The position numbers were made by a program, and so were the translations under genes. A DNA stretch of 64,000 bases, taken from contig NZ_JAEHFW010000003.1 in the NCBI RefSeq assembly GCF_016522075.1, forward strand, positions 496,001-560,000. The letters are read 5' to 3'. Below the pieces are notes generated by a model, which saw only the letters and a list, made by a program, of their open reading frames with translations, was not told where the DNA came from and made no database searches. This document shows positions 1-9,420 of the stretch, one piece after another (the stretch's first letter is position 1; each line of letters opens with the position of its first letter). The stretch is from Mucilaginibacter segetis (lineage in GTDB: Bacteria; Bacteroidota; Bacteroidia; Sphingobacteriales; Sphingobacteriaceae).

Positions 1-1
1 G

Positions 2-1132
2 CCCGATGGTAAATATTTAATGGAAACAGACCTGTATAAATTAGTGCTTGATCCGCAGCATGGGGGCATAATTAGATCTTTGATCGCTAAGCAATTCAAT
101 GATAAAGAATTTGTTGATAAGGCTAACTCCCGTGGCTTTAACGAACTGCGTGGTAATTTTTATAAGGACGGAGGTTTCAGATCGAGTGCAGACAGTGCCG
201 CGAAAATTGAAGTATTGCAAAATGGTCCGCTGAGTATAAAGCTGGCTGTAAAGGGGAGTATTGCAGGTAACCCCTATACACAAATCATCAGCCTGGCTCA
301 GGGGCAGCCACGTATTGATATTAAGTTAAATGTCGACTGGCAGGGTAATCCCGGTATTGGCGAAGATACGGAGCGGGGTACTTATAAAATGGAAAACCCC
401 GAAAAGCCTTTTTATGATGATCGTAATAAGTTGCTGGCCTTATTTCCACTTAACCTTAAACAACAAAAGGTTTATAAAAACGCGCCATTTGATGTTACCG
501 AAAGCAAACTCAAGAATACCTTTTTTACCCGCTGGGATAGCATAAAGAATAATGTGATCCTAAACTGGGTGGATGTAACCGATAGTAAGCAACAATATGG
601 AATAGCTCTGTTCAGCGATCATACCACCAGTTATACTCATGGCCAAAATTTCCCGTTAGGCTTAACGCTGCAATATTCAGGTATGGGCTTATGGGGGCGC
701 AATTATACCATCGTCGGGCCTTCAGAAATTAATTATGCACTAATACCCCATGCAGGTAAATGGGATAAGGCAGGTATTTGGGCAGATAACACCAAATGGA
801 ACGAGCCATTAATAGCCGTATTATCTGATAAGCAGCCAGCGGTTATGAGCCGTTCTTTAGTAAATGTACCGGCGGGTTTCGAGGTCACTACCATTAATTT
901 TGACGGTAACGATATGCTGGTTCGCTTGTTTAATGCAGGCACGGTAACATCCGGCAAAGTTACCTTTAATTGCATGGGGGATAAAGCTGTTTTAATGGAA
1001 TTAGATGGCAGGGAGAGGAAGACGCTAAGTTTGTTACCGCAAAAAAATGAAGAAACTTCTGCCATCATCAATGTACCTAAGTTTGGGGTACGCACAATTA
1101 AACTGGTAAATGCGCGCGGAATCAGTAAATAA
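2..1132 (+). CDS. GH38 alpha-mannosidase, C-terminal part (5' truncated by window edge)
   Basis: The reading frame is open from base 2, and the residues before the first ATG (base 20) already continue the family sequence, so this is the 3' end of a longer gene, not a 370-aa protein. It corresponds to the C-terminal beta-sandwich region of GH38 alpha-mannosidases: a YKLVLDPQHGGIIRSL start (the usual 'D..GGI.SL' hinge), followed by beta-rich sequence containing ALFSDHTTSY and YALIPHAGKWD, both typical of this region. The zinc and nucleophile residues would lie upstream, outside the window. It is the first visible gene of a mannan-directed locus and is followed by a LacI-type operator and a GH92 gene. 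Family is fairly certain; linkage specificity cannot be judged. Confidence 0.85.
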   Translation, partial: PDGKYLMETDLYKLVLDPQHGGIIRSLIAKQFNDKEFVDKANSRGFNELRGNFYKDGGFRSSADSAAKIEVLQNGPLSIKLAVKGSIAGNPYTQIISLAQGQPRIDIKLNVDWQGNPGIGEDTERGTYKMENPEKPFYDDRNKLLALFPLNLKQQKVYKNAPFDVTESKLKNTFFTRWDSIKNNVILNWVDVTDSKQQYGIALFSDHTTSYTHGQNFPLGLTLQYSGMGLWGRNYTIVGPSEINYALIPHAGKWDKAGIWADNTKWNEPLIAVLSDKQPAVMSRSLVNVPAGFEVTTINFDGNDMLVRLFNAGTVTSGKVTFNCMGDKAVLMELDGRERKTLSLLPQKNEETSAIINVPKFGVRTIKLVNARGISK

Positions 1133-1171
1133 GGATTGATATAAACGGCATATAAAAATTATACAATAAAA

Positions 1172-1201
1172 TTTGCTAAATCGTTTTTTCTTTCTAATTT
1201 G
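1172..1201 (+). promoter_or_regulatory. Bacteroidota-type promoter with embedded operator, upstream of GH92
   Basis: TTTG at 1172-1175, a 19-nt spacer, then TAATTTG at 1195-1201, close to the Bacteroidota consensus (-33 TTTG, -7 TAnnTTTG). The operator-like sequence at 1175-1190 fills most of the spacer. Predicted start of transcription is near 1208, about 75 nt before the GH92 start codon. Confidence 0.55.
1175..1190. promoter_or_regulatory. LacI-type operator O1
   Basis: GCTAAATCGTTTTTTC. The left half GCTAAATC is identical to the left half of two other sites in the locus (5961, 19981); the right half is degenerate. It starts at the last base of the -33 TTTG. Binding by the LacI protein encoded at 27529 is inferred from repetition of the motif, not shown. 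Confidence 0.6.
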
Positions 1202-1281
1202 GACGCTTGTAAACCAATTGCTAAATAAGGTCTGTTGTAATTACAGGCTCCGCACCATCTAAATTCTTACAAGGAAAAGAG

Positions 1282-3609
1282 ATGTTTAAAAACATTCCAA
1301 AATATTTTAAGATAGCCCTGCTGTCAGGTTTGGCTGTTTATGCTTCGTCCGCAAAAGCGCAAAATGCTGCTCAATATGTGAATCCGTTTATTGGTGCAAG
1401 CACCAGTGCGGCAGATGCAGGGGTTTACCACGGCCTGGGCAAAACTTTTCCGGGGGCAACCACACCTTATGGTATGGTACAGGTAAGCCCGAATACCATA
1501 ACCGGGGGCGACAATGGTTCGGGCTATAGTTATGAGCATACCAGCATTGAGGGTTTTGCCTTCACGCAAATGAGCGGTATTGGCTGGTTTGGCGATATGG
1601 GTAACTTTTTAGTGATGCCAACCACAGGTAAACTTAAAACGAGTTCAGGTAAACGGGAAAACCCGGATGCCGGTTACCGCTCAAGTTACGATAAAAAAAG
1701 TGAAAAAGCATCGGCAGGTTATTACAGTGTTTTATTAAACGATTACCATGTAAAAGCTGAAATGACGGCAGCTCCACATAGTGGTATGCTGCGTTTTACG
1801 TTCCCGCAAAATAAACAGTCGCGTATACAAATTGATCTCGCACGACGGGTAGGGGGAACTTCTACCTTGCAATATGTTCGGGTAGTGGATGATCATACCA
1901 TTGAAGGATGGATGAAATGTACTCCAGATGGCGGCGGATGGGGTAATGGTGATGGACACGCGGACTATACCGTTTATTTTTATGCGCAATTCAGTAAACC
2001 GATAAAAAATTATGGCGTATGGAGCGCCAATATCCCCGAAGGGCAGAGCCGTAAACGCGAAGATGTAGAAAGCGAAAAATATCAGGACATGATAGCGCAT
2101 TCAGCAATACTGCCCGGAGTTAAAGAAAAGCAGGGTAAACATCTTGGCTTTTATACAGAATTTGAAACTAAAGCCAACGAACAGGTGCTTTTAAAATCCG
2201 GTATATCTTACATAAGTATAGCCGGGGCAAAAAATAATTTACTTACCGAAATTAAGGGCTGGAATTTTGATGCCCTGCATCAAAAGGCAATAAACTTGTG
2301 GGATAATGCACTTGCTAAAATAGATATTAAGGGTGGTACAACCGAGCAGAAAACGGTTTTTTACACCGCCTTATATCATACCATGATAGATCCGCGCATT
2401 ATCAGTGATGTTGACGGAAAATATCCCGGTGGCGATGGCAAGGCACATTATACCGATAAATTTAAAAAACGTACCGTTTTTAGCGGATGGGATGTATTTC
2501 GCAGCCAAATGCCTTTGCAAACCATTATTAATCCTTCGCTGGTTAACGATCTGGTGAACTCAATGGTGACACTGGCCGATCAAAAACAGAAGGGGTATTT
2601 TGAACGGTGGGAACTTTTAAACGCCTATACCGGCTGTATGCTGGGCAATCCCATGACATCTGTTTTAGCCGATGCTTATGCTAAAGGCATCCGTAATTAT
2701 AATGTCAATAAGGCTTACGATTTAGCGGTAGGGTCGGTAGAGAAATTTGGTAACGGCGACAGAGGCTATGCGCCAGGCTCTATAGGTATTGCCCAAACGC
2801 TGGAGTACGCCTATAACGAATGGTGCGTTGCGCAGTTGGCCCACTGGTTACATCACCCGGCAGATGAGCGTAAATACATGGCGCGCAGCATGTCATACAA
2901 AAATATTTATGATAAGGACAAAGGATGGTTTCGCCCTAAAGACGAAAAGGGTAAATGGGTTGCATGGCCCGATTCAGGCAGAATGACACAGTGGTACGGT
3001 ACTTTTGAAACCAATCCGTATCAGCAAGGATGGTTTGTACCGCAGGATGTGAGGGGTATGGTACAACTGATGGGAGGTAAGCAAAAGGTGATCGCTGATC
3101 TCAATAACCTTTTTGACAAAACACCGGAGAATATGATGTGGAACGACTATTATAACCATGCTAATGAGCCTGTACATCATGTTCCGTTTTTATATAATCG
3201 TTTAGGTATGCCCTGGCTTACCCAGAAATGGACACGGGCTATTTGCCGCCGGGCTTACAAAAACTCGGTAGAGGGATTGGTAGGTAACGAAGATGTGGGC
3301 CAAATGTCGGCATGGTATGTTTTGGCGGCAAGTGGCCTGCATCCGGTATGCCCCGGCGATACCAGGCAGGAAATTACCAGCCCGGTGTTTGATAAGATCA
3401 CCATGAAACTTGATCTGGCCTATGCAACAGGCAAAAGCTTTACCATTGTGGCTAAAGGCAATTCTGCCGACAATGTATACATCCAAAGTGCCAAACTAAA
3501 CGGAAAATCTTATAACAAGTGCTACCTGGATTATAAAGACATAGCCGCAGGCGGTGTGTTGGAGTTAACCATGGGCGCAACACCAAATAAATTGTGGGGA
3601 ATTAATTAA
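1282..3609 (+). CDS. GH92 exo-alpha-mannosidase (first copy)
   Basis: 775-aa secreted GH92 enzyme, a calcium-dependent inverting alpha-mannosidase family that trims alpha-mannosyl residues from N-glycans and mannans. A signal peptide ends near YASSAKAQN. Family landmarks are present: GLGKTFPGATTPYGMVQVSP near the N terminus, FSGWDVFRSQMPL in the middle, the FETNPYQQGWFVPQDV segment with the presumed catalytic acid Glu576, NEPVHH (Glu629), and GNEDVGQMSAWYVL containing Asp671. The presumed base region reads Asn-Glu-Asp, unlike the Asp-Glu-Asp of the second GH92 in this window. It follows promoter/operator O1 and is followed after 4 nt by an SGNH hydrolase gene and then an esterase gene, forming a likely operon. 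Exact linkage preference is not predictable from sequence alone. Confidence 0.95.
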   Translation: MFKNIPKYFKIALLSGLAVYASSAKAQNAAQYVNPFIGASTSAADAGVYHGLGKTFPGATTPYGMVQVSPNTITGGDNGSGYSYEHTSIEGFAFTQMSGIGWFGDMGNFLVMPTTGKLKTSSGKRENPDAGYRSSYDKKSEKASAGYYSVLLNDYHVKAEMTAAPHSGMLRFTFPQNKQSRIQIDLARRVGGTSTLQYVRVVDDHTIEGWMKCTPDGGGWGNGDGHADYTVYFYAQFSKPIKNYGVWSANIPEGQSRKREDVESEKYQDMIAHSAILPGVKEKQGKHLGFYTEFETKANEQVLLKSGISYISIAGAKNNLLTEIKGWNFDALHQKAINLWDNALAKIDIKGGTTEQKTVFYTALYHTMIDPRIISDVDGKYPGGDGKAHYTDKFKKRTVFSGWDVFRSQMPLQTIINPSLVNDLVNSMVTLADQKQKGYFERWELLNAYTGCMLGNPMTSVLADAYAKGIRNYNVNKAYDLAVGSVEKFGNGDRGYAPGSIGIAQTLEYAYNEWCVAQLAHWLHHPADERKYMARSMSYKNIYDKDKGWFRPKDEKGKWVAWPDSGRMTQWYGTFETNPYQQGWFVPQDVRGMVQLMGGKQKVIADLNNLFDKTPENMMWNDYYNHANEPVHHVPFLYNRLGMPWLTQKWTRAICRRAYKNSVEGLVGNEDVGQMSAWYVLAASGLHPVCPGDTRQEITSPVFDKITMKLDLAYATGKSFTIVAKGNSADNVYIQSAKLNGKSYNKCYLDYKDIAAGGVLELTMGATPNKLWGIN

Positions 3610-3613
3610 TAAC

Positions 3614-4999
3614 ATGAAAAAACTTTTTTTAGCGCTGATAGCTGTCAGCTTATGGTCAGGAGTAAATGCTCAGAATATTGCGCCCTTTAAAGCGGGCGAT
3701 CGGATTGCTTTTGTTGGTAATAGTATAACCGATGGCGGGCATTATCATTCTTACATCTGGTTGTATTATATGACGCATTTTCCTGATCGCAGGATCACAT
3801 GTTTTAATAAAGGCATAGGGGGCGATGTTATAGGGCAAATAGCCTATCGTTTGGATGAAGATGTATTAACCACAAAACCAACAGTATTAACGCTAACCTG
3901 GGGTATGAATGATACCGGATATTTTGAATGGTACGGCGATGATACCAACGGTTTTATCACTAAAAGGTTAGCTGATAGTTATAAAACGTATGCCGAGGTT
4001 GTTGATAAGCTGAAAAAATTGCCGAATATCAGAAAAATATTGATCGGCACATCGCCTTATGATGAAACTACAAAATTTACCACAAAAAATATTTATCCGC
4101 ATAAAAGTGAGGCATTGGAAAAGGTGGTAGAGCATCAAAAGGAATCTGCAAAAGCAAACAACTGGGGTTTTGTTGATTTTTATCACCCGATGGAGAAAAT
4201 TAATCTGGAAGAACAGAAAAAGGATTCTACCTTCAGTCTTACCCCAAATGATCGCATTCACCCCGATAATGATGGTCATCTGGTTATGGCATACCTGTTC
4301 TTAAAGGCACAGGGTTTAGCCGGCAAGCCGGTTGCCGATATTGAAATAAATGCCTCAGCTAAAAAGCTTGATAAAAGTGTAAACTGCCAGATAAGTAATA
4401 TAGCAGGTACTAATAATTCGGTTTCATTTAATTATTTGGCTAATTCGTTACCATATCCATTAGATACCATTCCACGTGGTTGGGGAAATCATAAAAAGCA
4501 ATCGGATGCATTAAATGTAGTGCCTTTTATGAAGGATTTTGACCGTGAGATATTAAGTGTTAAAAATTTAAAAAGTGGTAATTACAATTTGTTTATTGAT
4601 GATGAGTTGATGGGGAATTTCTCTGCCTCGCAATTTGCTGATGGTATTAACATGGCCGAAATTACCACCACTCCACAGTATCAGCAAGCTATACAAATAA
4701 GGGAAATGAACGAGGAAAGATGGGATATTGAAAGGCGCCTGCGCAATTATGAGTGGATGGAATACGACTTTTTGAAAGACAAAGGAATGTTGTATAAGGA
4801 TAGTAACGCCGCTATGGATAGCGTAAAAAAATATTCCGCAAAAAACCCTTTTGTTAATGGAAATAAAGACAATTATAGTCGTGCCAGATACAAAAGCGTG
4901 CGCGATGCATGGCAAAAAGAAATGAACGTTTTAGTAGATGAGATATATGCAGTTAATAAGCCAAAAACTCGTCGCATAAAAATAACAGCCGTTAAATAA
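3614..4999 (+). CDS. SGNH/GDSL hydrolase with C-terminal extension
   Basis: 461-aa secreted protein with signal peptide (cleavage near GVNAQN). SGNH blocks are visible: block I GNSITDGG (Ser nucleophile), block II GIGGD (Gly), block III GMND (Asn), and block V RIHPDNDGH with Asp/His. Such enzymes commonly remove acetyl or other acyl groups from glycans. After the catalytic domain (about residues 20-235) there is a further ~220-residue region without a family I recognise; it ends in a charged, probably helical segment. It lies 4 nt after the GH92 gene and 17 nt before an esterase gene, so co-transcription is very likely. A role in deacylating the glycan before or after mannosidase action is inferred from context. 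Confidence 0.85.
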   Translation: MKKLFLALIAVSLWSGVNAQNIAPFKAGDRIAFVGNSITDGGHYHSYIWLYYMTHFPDRRITCFNKGIGGDVIGQIAYRLDEDVLTTKPTVLTLTWGMNDTGYFEWYGDDTNGFITKRLADSYKTYAEVVDKLKKLPNIRKILIGTSPYDETTKFTTKNIYPHKSEALEKVVEHQKESAKANNWGFVDFYHPMEKINLEEQKKDSTFSLTPNDRIHPDNDGHLVMAYLFLKAQGLAGKPVADIEINASAKKLDKSVNCQISNIAGTNNSVSFNYLANSLPYPLDTIPRGWGNHKKQSDALNVVPFMKDFDREILSVKNLKSGNYNLFIDDELMGNFSASQFADGINMAEITTTPQYQQAIQIREMNEERWDIERRLRNYEWMEYDFLKDKGMLYKDSNAAMDSVKKYSAKNPFVNGNKDNYSRARYKSVRDAWQKEMNVLVDEIYAVNKPKTRRIKITAVK

Positions 5000-5016
5000 C
5001 CTTTCTACAATTACCC

Positions 5017-5844
5017 ATGAACACTAAAAAAATTATTGCGCTATTATTATTATCAGCAGCTATTTGCTTTAAGCGCGCAAGTGCCGCCAAAGTAGATACC
5101 GTACTAACCCATAGTGCCAGTATGCATGCCGATTTTAAAACGGTTGTTATTGAACCGGCAGATTATACAGTAAATAAAAAATTCCCTGTACTATACTTGC
5201 TGCATGGTTATAGCGGAAAATACAGCGATTGGATCCTGAAGGTACCTTCTATAGCTCAACTGGCTGATACCTATCACATGATGATAGTTTGCCCCGATGG
5301 CAATTTTGCGGGCTGGTATTTTGATAGCCCTATGAATAAAGATTGGCAATATGAAACCTATATATCAACTGAACTGGTGAACTGGATAGATAAGCACTAT
5401 TCTACCATAGCAGACAGAAAGGGGAGAGCTATTGCTGGTTTAAGCATGGGCGGACACGGTGCATTATATATAGCCATTAAACATCAGGATACCTTTGGCG
5501 CAGCAGGCAGTATGAGTGGTGTGGTAGATATAAGGCAGTTTTCTGATAGTTTTGGTATTGAACAGGTGTTAGGCAAATATAGCGAGTATCCTGAACGCTG
5601 GGAAAAGAACGCTGTGGTTGACATGATATATTTACTAAAGCCAAATTCACTTGCTATAACATTTGATTGCGGATATGATGATTTTACTTATGCCGGTAAC
5701 CAGGAACTCCATCAAAAATTATTGGAGCGTAAAATACCGCATGATTATACCGTAAGGCCGGGCAGCCATACATGGGAATATTGGGGAAATTCCATTAATT
5801 ACCAGGCTTTATTTTTTAGCAGATATTTTAATAATCAGAAATAG
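5017..5844 (+). CDS. Secreted alpha/beta-hydrolase esterase (esterase D/feruloyl-esterase-like)
   Basis: 275-aa alpha/beta hydrolase with signal peptide (ends near KRASAAK). It shows the oxyanion-hole motif YLLHGYSG, the nucleophile elbow GLSMGGHGAL, a candidate acid Asp in CGYDDF, and the catalytic His in GSHTWEYW. These are typical of the putative esterase family (esterase D, S-formylglutathione hydrolase, antigen 85, CE1-type). In PULs such enzymes remove acetyl or hydroxycinnamoyl esters. It is the third gene after GH92 and SGNH. No clear intrinsic terminator follows, only A+T-rich inverted sequence, and then a 300-bp control region for the SusD gene. Confidence 0.85.
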   Translation: MNTKKIIALLLLSAAICFKRASAAKVDTVLTHSASMHADFKTVVIEPADYTVNKKFPVLYLLHGYSGKYSDWILKVPSIAQLADTYHMMIVCPDGNFAGWYFDSPMNKDWQYETYISTELVNWIDKHYSTIADRKGRAIAGLSMGGHGALYIAIKHQDTFGAAGSMSGVVDIRQFSDSFGIEQVLGKYSEYPERWEKNAVVDMIYLLKPNSLAITFDCGYDDFTYAGNQELHQKLLERKIPHDYTVRPGSHTWEYWGNSINYQALFFSRYFNNQK

Positions 5845-5957
5845 AAAGATAAGTTTATTGAAAATGTGATTTATAAAAATTATAAATTTTATAAAAATGT
5901 TAAATAAACAAAAGGCTTAATTAGAAATTTGAAAAAGTAAAATTTCTTGAAAAAAAG

Positions 5958-5988
5958 TTTGCTAAATCGTTTTTACAAGCTATATTAG
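5958..5988 (+). promoter_or_regulatory. Promoter with operator in its spacer, upstream of susD1
   Basis: TTTG at 5958-5961, exactly 19 nt, then TATATTAG at 5981-5988, one mismatch from TAnnTTTG. The operator at 5961-5976 occupies the spacer just as at 1172-1201. Predicted transcription start is near 5995, giving a long leader of about 150 nt that contains a second operator. The remaining intergenic DNA (5845-6144) is A+T-rich, and I see nothing else in it. Confidence 0.6.
5961..5976. promoter_or_regulatory. LacI-type operator O2
   Basis: GCTAAATCGTTTTTAC. It is identical to O1 over its first 14 bases, although the two sites are 4.8 kb apart and control different genes. Placement between -33 and -7 would favour simple repression. 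Confidence 0.65.
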
Positions 5989-6070
5989 CATAATAATTAA
6001 CGCCAAAAAATTATAAACCAATTATTAAGTTAAAAGATCGGAGTAAAAATTAATACTTGATTTAAATTTT

Positions 6071-6086
6071 GCTAAAACGATTTTTT
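6071..6086. promoter_or_regulatory. LacI-type operator O3
   Basis: GCTAAAACGATTTTTT, again preceded by TTT so that TTTG overlaps its first base. It lies 110 bp downstream of O2 in the leader of susD1. Two operators in one control region suggest cooperative binding or looping; this is inference. Confidence 0.6.
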
Positions 6087-6144
6087 GATTTTATAAAATA
6101 ATATATTATTTAGCTTAAAGGCTTTATTATAATAAACAGATAAT

Positions 6145-7887
6145 ATGAGAAAAAATTACTTTCAATTTGTTGTTTATTCGTTTTTCATCATGTTGTTTCT
6201 TTTAGCTTCGTGCAAAAAGGATGGCTTTTTAGGACAAACGCAAACATCAAACTTAACCGAGGAAACCGTTTTTGCCGATAGTGCAAATACTGTTGATTTC
6301 TTAGCCGGCATTTATAGTAATGTGGGTTTCAGTTCCTCGGCCAGCAGATTTACTTATGGTCCAAATCCGCTTAATCAAACTCCTAATGGTGGTTTGGATG
6401 CTTCGTCAGACGAGGCTGAAGTGTATTCATCAGGCGGTTCAACTGCACTTGCATGGGAAACGGGTACAATTAACGCAGCGGTAGTAACAAATGATGCCTA
6501 TAAAATTTGTTATAATAACATCAGGGCGGTTAATCAGTTACTAAAGAATTTGCCGGGTTCTCCTATAAATACTTTTGTAAAAACACAAATGAAAGCCGAA
6601 GCCCGGTTTTTAAGAGCATGGTACTATTCCATATTATTAAAGCATTACGGTGGTGTGCATTTGGTTGGAGATAGTATTTATAATTACACCGAGCAGATTC
6701 CTGCTGCCCGTAACACTTATGAAGAGTGTGTAAATTATATCATTTCTGAATGCGATGCTGCAGCTCAGGATTTACCTACAGTACAAACCGGGGTAAATTA
6801 TGGCCGGGCATCCAAAGGCGCATGCTTAGCACTAAAGTCCAGGGTGTTGTTATATGCTGCAAGCCCCTTATTTAATGGCGAGGCGCTTGATAATAACGGG
6901 TTAGTTGGCTATCCGGCTTATGATAAAGAAAGATGGAAACTTGCAGAAAATGCCGCATCGGCTGTAATAGCTTTAGGCACTTATAGCCTTTATGTAGACA
7001 ACAGCACGCCAGGAATTGGTTTTCAAACGGTGTTTACTAAAAGATATAATACCGAATATATTTTTCAATTGATGCGTCCAACCGGAAATTCAGATCTTGA
7101 AGGCTTATTTGATCCGCCATCACGCACGGGTAAGAACGGCGCATTTCCGTTACAGGGCTTGGTTGATGCTTTCCCAATGAGTAATGGTAAGGCAATTACC
7201 GACCCTTCTTCGGGCTATGATCCGCAAAACCCTTACGCTAACCGCGACCCACGATTGGATTATACAGTGATACACGATCAAACGCCGCTGCAAAACAGAC
7301 TTTCTGCCGGCTTTTCACCTGTAAATATTTACCAGGGCACTTATAATGGTGTTGCTACCGGCCCTGATGCGGTACACGTAGGAACAACTACCGGCTATTA
7401 TACTAATAAAATGCTTTCGCCTAATGCGGTGGCTCAGGATTTTACCCACGTTACCGACAGGGTATTGCCATTAATGCGCTATGCAGAAATACTATTGAAT
7501 TATGCAGAAGCCGCTAATGAGTATGAAGGTCCAACAGGTTTGGTTTATTCAGCAGTTGAAGCTATACGCCAAAGAGCAGGACTAAATCCCTATCAATTAC
7601 CTGCAGGCTTAAGTCAAACAGAAATGAGGAAAGTTATTCAGAATGAAAGAAGAATTGAGCTTGCTTTTGAAGGACAGCGCTTTTGGGATGTAAGAAGATG
7701 GAAGATAGCAGAGCAAACAGACAACATACAAACTATGGGTATGGAAGTTAACCGCAATGGTAACACGGTAACGTATAGCACCTTCCCGGTACGTAAGCGT
7801 AATTTCCGCACGGCTATGTATTTGTGGCCTTTTCCGCAAAGCGAGGTGGCAAAATCACCGGAATTAGTACAAAACCCCGGCTATTAA
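6145..7887 (+). CDS. SusD/RagB-family glycan-binding lipoprotein (susD1)
   Basis: 580-aa outer-membrane lipoprotein. The signal ends in a lipobox LLASC followed by KKDG. SusD features: FLAGIYSNVG near the N terminus, AEARFLRAWYYSILLKHYGGVHLV (the helical/TPR core), LPLMRYAEILLNYAEAANE, IRQRAGL, and the closing ERRIELAFEGQRFWDVRRWK block. SusD proteins cap a SusC channel and bind glycan at the cell surface. Here the gene comes first, with no susC directly before it. It is followed by two small lipoprotein genes and only then by a susC. Two LacI-type operators precede it. The cognate SusC could be the one at 9467 or the one at 14334. Confidence 0.95.
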   Translation: MRKNYFQFVVYSFFIMLFLLASCKKDGFLGQTQTSNLTEETVFADSANTVDFLAGIYSNVGFSSSASRFTYGPNPLNQTPNGGLDASSDEAEVYSSGGSTALAWETGTINAAVVTNDAYKICYNNIRAVNQLLKNLPGSPINTFVKTQMKAEARFLRAWYYSILLKHYGGVHLVGDSIYNYTEQIPAARNTYEECVNYIISECDAAAQDLPTVQTGVNYGRASKGACLALKSRVLLYAASPLFNGEALDNNGLVGYPAYDKERWKLAENAASAVIALGTYSLYVDNSTPGIGFQTVFTKRYNTEYIFQLMRPTGNSDLEGLFDPPSRTGKNGAFPLQGLVDAFPMSNGKAITDPSSGYDPQNPYANRDPRLDYTVIHDQTPLQNRLSAGFSPVNIYQGTYNGVATGPDAVHVGTTTGYYTNKMLSPNAVAQDFTHVTDRVLPLMRYAEILLNYAEAANEYEGPTGLVYSAVEAIRQRAGLNPYQLPAGLSQTEMRKVIQNERRIELAFEGQRFWDVRRWKIAEQTDNIQTMGMEVNRNGNTVTYSTFPVRKRNFRTAMYLWPFPQSEVAKSPELVQNPGY

Positions 7888-7905
7888 CAGCATAAAACTT
7901 AATAG

Positions 7906-8349
7906 ATGAAAAATATATATAAAATAAAGAAGCTGCACTTTTTGATGGTGATCATCGGTTTAATGGCCGCATCATGTAAAACAGAGAGTGTATTGCCCCA
8001 AAAAGAGGCACTGAAAGATATTAGTGGTAACTGGCAGGTAATAAAGGCTACCCGTAACGGTACCGATCTTACTACTAAAGTTGATTTTACCCAGTTCCGG
8101 CTAAAGTTTGATGCCGGAAATTATAGTTTACTTAACAAGCTTCCCTTTTTAGTAGAAAAGGATGGTGCCTTTGCGCTTGATGATCCTGAATATCCTTATA
8201 AAATAACCTTTACCGCAAGCGGCGGGCAGCCGGTTTCAACCGCGTTTACTTACCCTATAGTTAATGGAAAGAGGCAGTTAAGCTTGTCTTTTAGTCCGGG
8301 GTGTGCAAATAATACATATGTATATGTATTTCAAAAAGTAGGAGAATAA
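7906..8349 (+). CDS. Small lipoprotein, DUF5004-like (lipocalin-like)
   Basis: 147-aa lipoprotein with lipobox MAASC followed by KTES. The mature part starts with LKDISGNWQVIKATRNGTDLT, the 'W.i....g.d' opening typical of small lipocalin-like Bacteroidota lipoproteins such as DUF5004. It is predicted to be all-beta. The gene starts 18 nt after susD1 and is followed after about 20 nt by another lipoprotein gene, so it is part of the susD1 transcript. Probably an accessory surface glycan-binding protein; the function is not established and the family assignment is from memory. Confidence 0.6.
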   Translation: MKNIYKIKKLHFLMVIIGLMAASCKTESVLPQKEALKDISGNWQVIKATRNGTDLTTKVDFTQFRLKFDAGNYSLLNKLPFLVEKDGAFALDDPEYPYKITFTASGGQPVSTAFTYPIVNGKRQLSLSFSPGCANNTYVYVFQKVGE

Positions 8350-8371
8350 GTTTAAAACTGAAAAATAGATT

Positions 8372-9370
8372 ATGAGATCATATTTACATATAAAAGGTAA
8401 AAATCTGTGGATGATATGCGCCTGTGTAGTATTAGGGGTAGTATTGGCCTGTTGCGGCGAAATCATAACAGGAGTAGATCAGCCTTCAACTGCCACAGTT
8501 GGTTCTACTATAGATATTACTGTTCATATTGATATTCCGACAGTAGGAGACGGTGGCCCTGATAATTTAATTTTGGGGATATTAATGCCAAAAGGCTGGA
8601 AGGGCGCACAAAACACTACCGTTACATACAAAAGCCCTTTAGGCGACGGCACAATGAGTATTGTACCTGAATCATCATTACCTAAAAATGGGGGAGGGTT
8701 AACGTGGTCGGCATATATGAAAAAAACTTTCGGACTGGCAGGTAACCTTATTGATGATATGGAGTGGGTGCCTTTCCAAACAGATAAAGCTTATACACAT
8801 AACGGAACCGAAATTACAGGTGATCTGCATGTTAAATTAAAAGTAGGGGCTGATGGTAACAATACGCTCGTAAAATTAGGCTATGTAATAACAGATACCG
8901 GTAATGGCTTTACAAGTGACGGTAACGGAACTTATTACAGCCAGTTAAGTACCCCTTGTTTTGAAGTAACCGGTGGTACTGGAGACCTGGTAGATTTTTG
9001 CAACCCGCAGCTTACCATTATCGATCCGCCAAAATCACTTGATAATGATTTTGTTACGCTTACTTTCGATGGTAACGTTGTGGCTACTCCTTTAACCGGT
9101 AACACAGAATTATACTTATGTGCTACTGCATACACCAGTGATAATAAGACTATTGAGGTTTGCGAGCAAACTGAAAAAACCAAGATGGCCCAAACATCGG
9201 CTACCAGTAATAAATATCAGCTCACGTTTTGGCCAAAAGAGTTTTTTAACGTGCCGGATGGGCAAACCATAGTGAAAATGGAATATTTTGTTACCGATAA
9301 AACAGGCACAACCAAGGTAGGGTATGGTAATACTTTAAGCCCTTTTGTATACACATTTAAGTGCGAATAA
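8372..9370 (+). CDS. Surface lipoprotein, DUF4961-like
   Basis: 332-aa protein with an N-terminal hydrophobic segment (residues 12-28) and a lipobox-like LACC around residues 26-29. The mature region is beta-rich: an Ig-like start (DQPSTATVGSTIDITVHI), a middle domain with SPLGDGTMS, and a C-terminal domain from about residue 215 that may bind ligand (LTFWPKEFFNVPDGQT). This layout resembles the DUF4961 proteins that accompany SusC/D pairs. It probably serves as an extra surface glycan-binding protein (SGBP-like), by analogy with gene position after susD. It is followed by operator O4 and a susC gene. Confidence 0.6.
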   Translation: MRSYLHIKGKNLWMICACVVLGVVLACCGEIITGVDQPSTATVGSTIDITVHIDIPTVGDGGPDNLILGILMPKGWKGAQNTTVTYKSPLGDGTMSIVPESSLPKNGGGLTWSAYMKKTFGLAGNLIDDMEWVPFQTDKAYTHNGTEITGDLHVKLKVGADGNNTLVKLGYVITDTGNGFTSDGNGTYYSQLSTPCFEVTGGTGDLVDFCNPQLTIIDPPKSLDNDFVTLTFDGNVVATPLTGNTELYLCATAYTSDNKTIEVCEQTEKTKMAQTSATSNKYQLTFWPKEFFNVPDGQTIVKMEYFVTDKTGTTKVGYGNTLSPFVYTFKCE

Positions 9371-9420
9371 TAAGCTAATTATAAACGGATGTAAGCTGTT
9401 TTGTATAAAATCTTACATCT

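Noticed and set aside
20..1132. A complete 370-aa protein starting at the first ATG
   Set aside because: The frame is open to base 2, and family-like sequence precedes the ATG; it is the end of a GH38 enzyme.
1220..1227. GCTAAATA as a second operator before the first GH92
   Set aside because: Only a half-site; the expected right half is absent.
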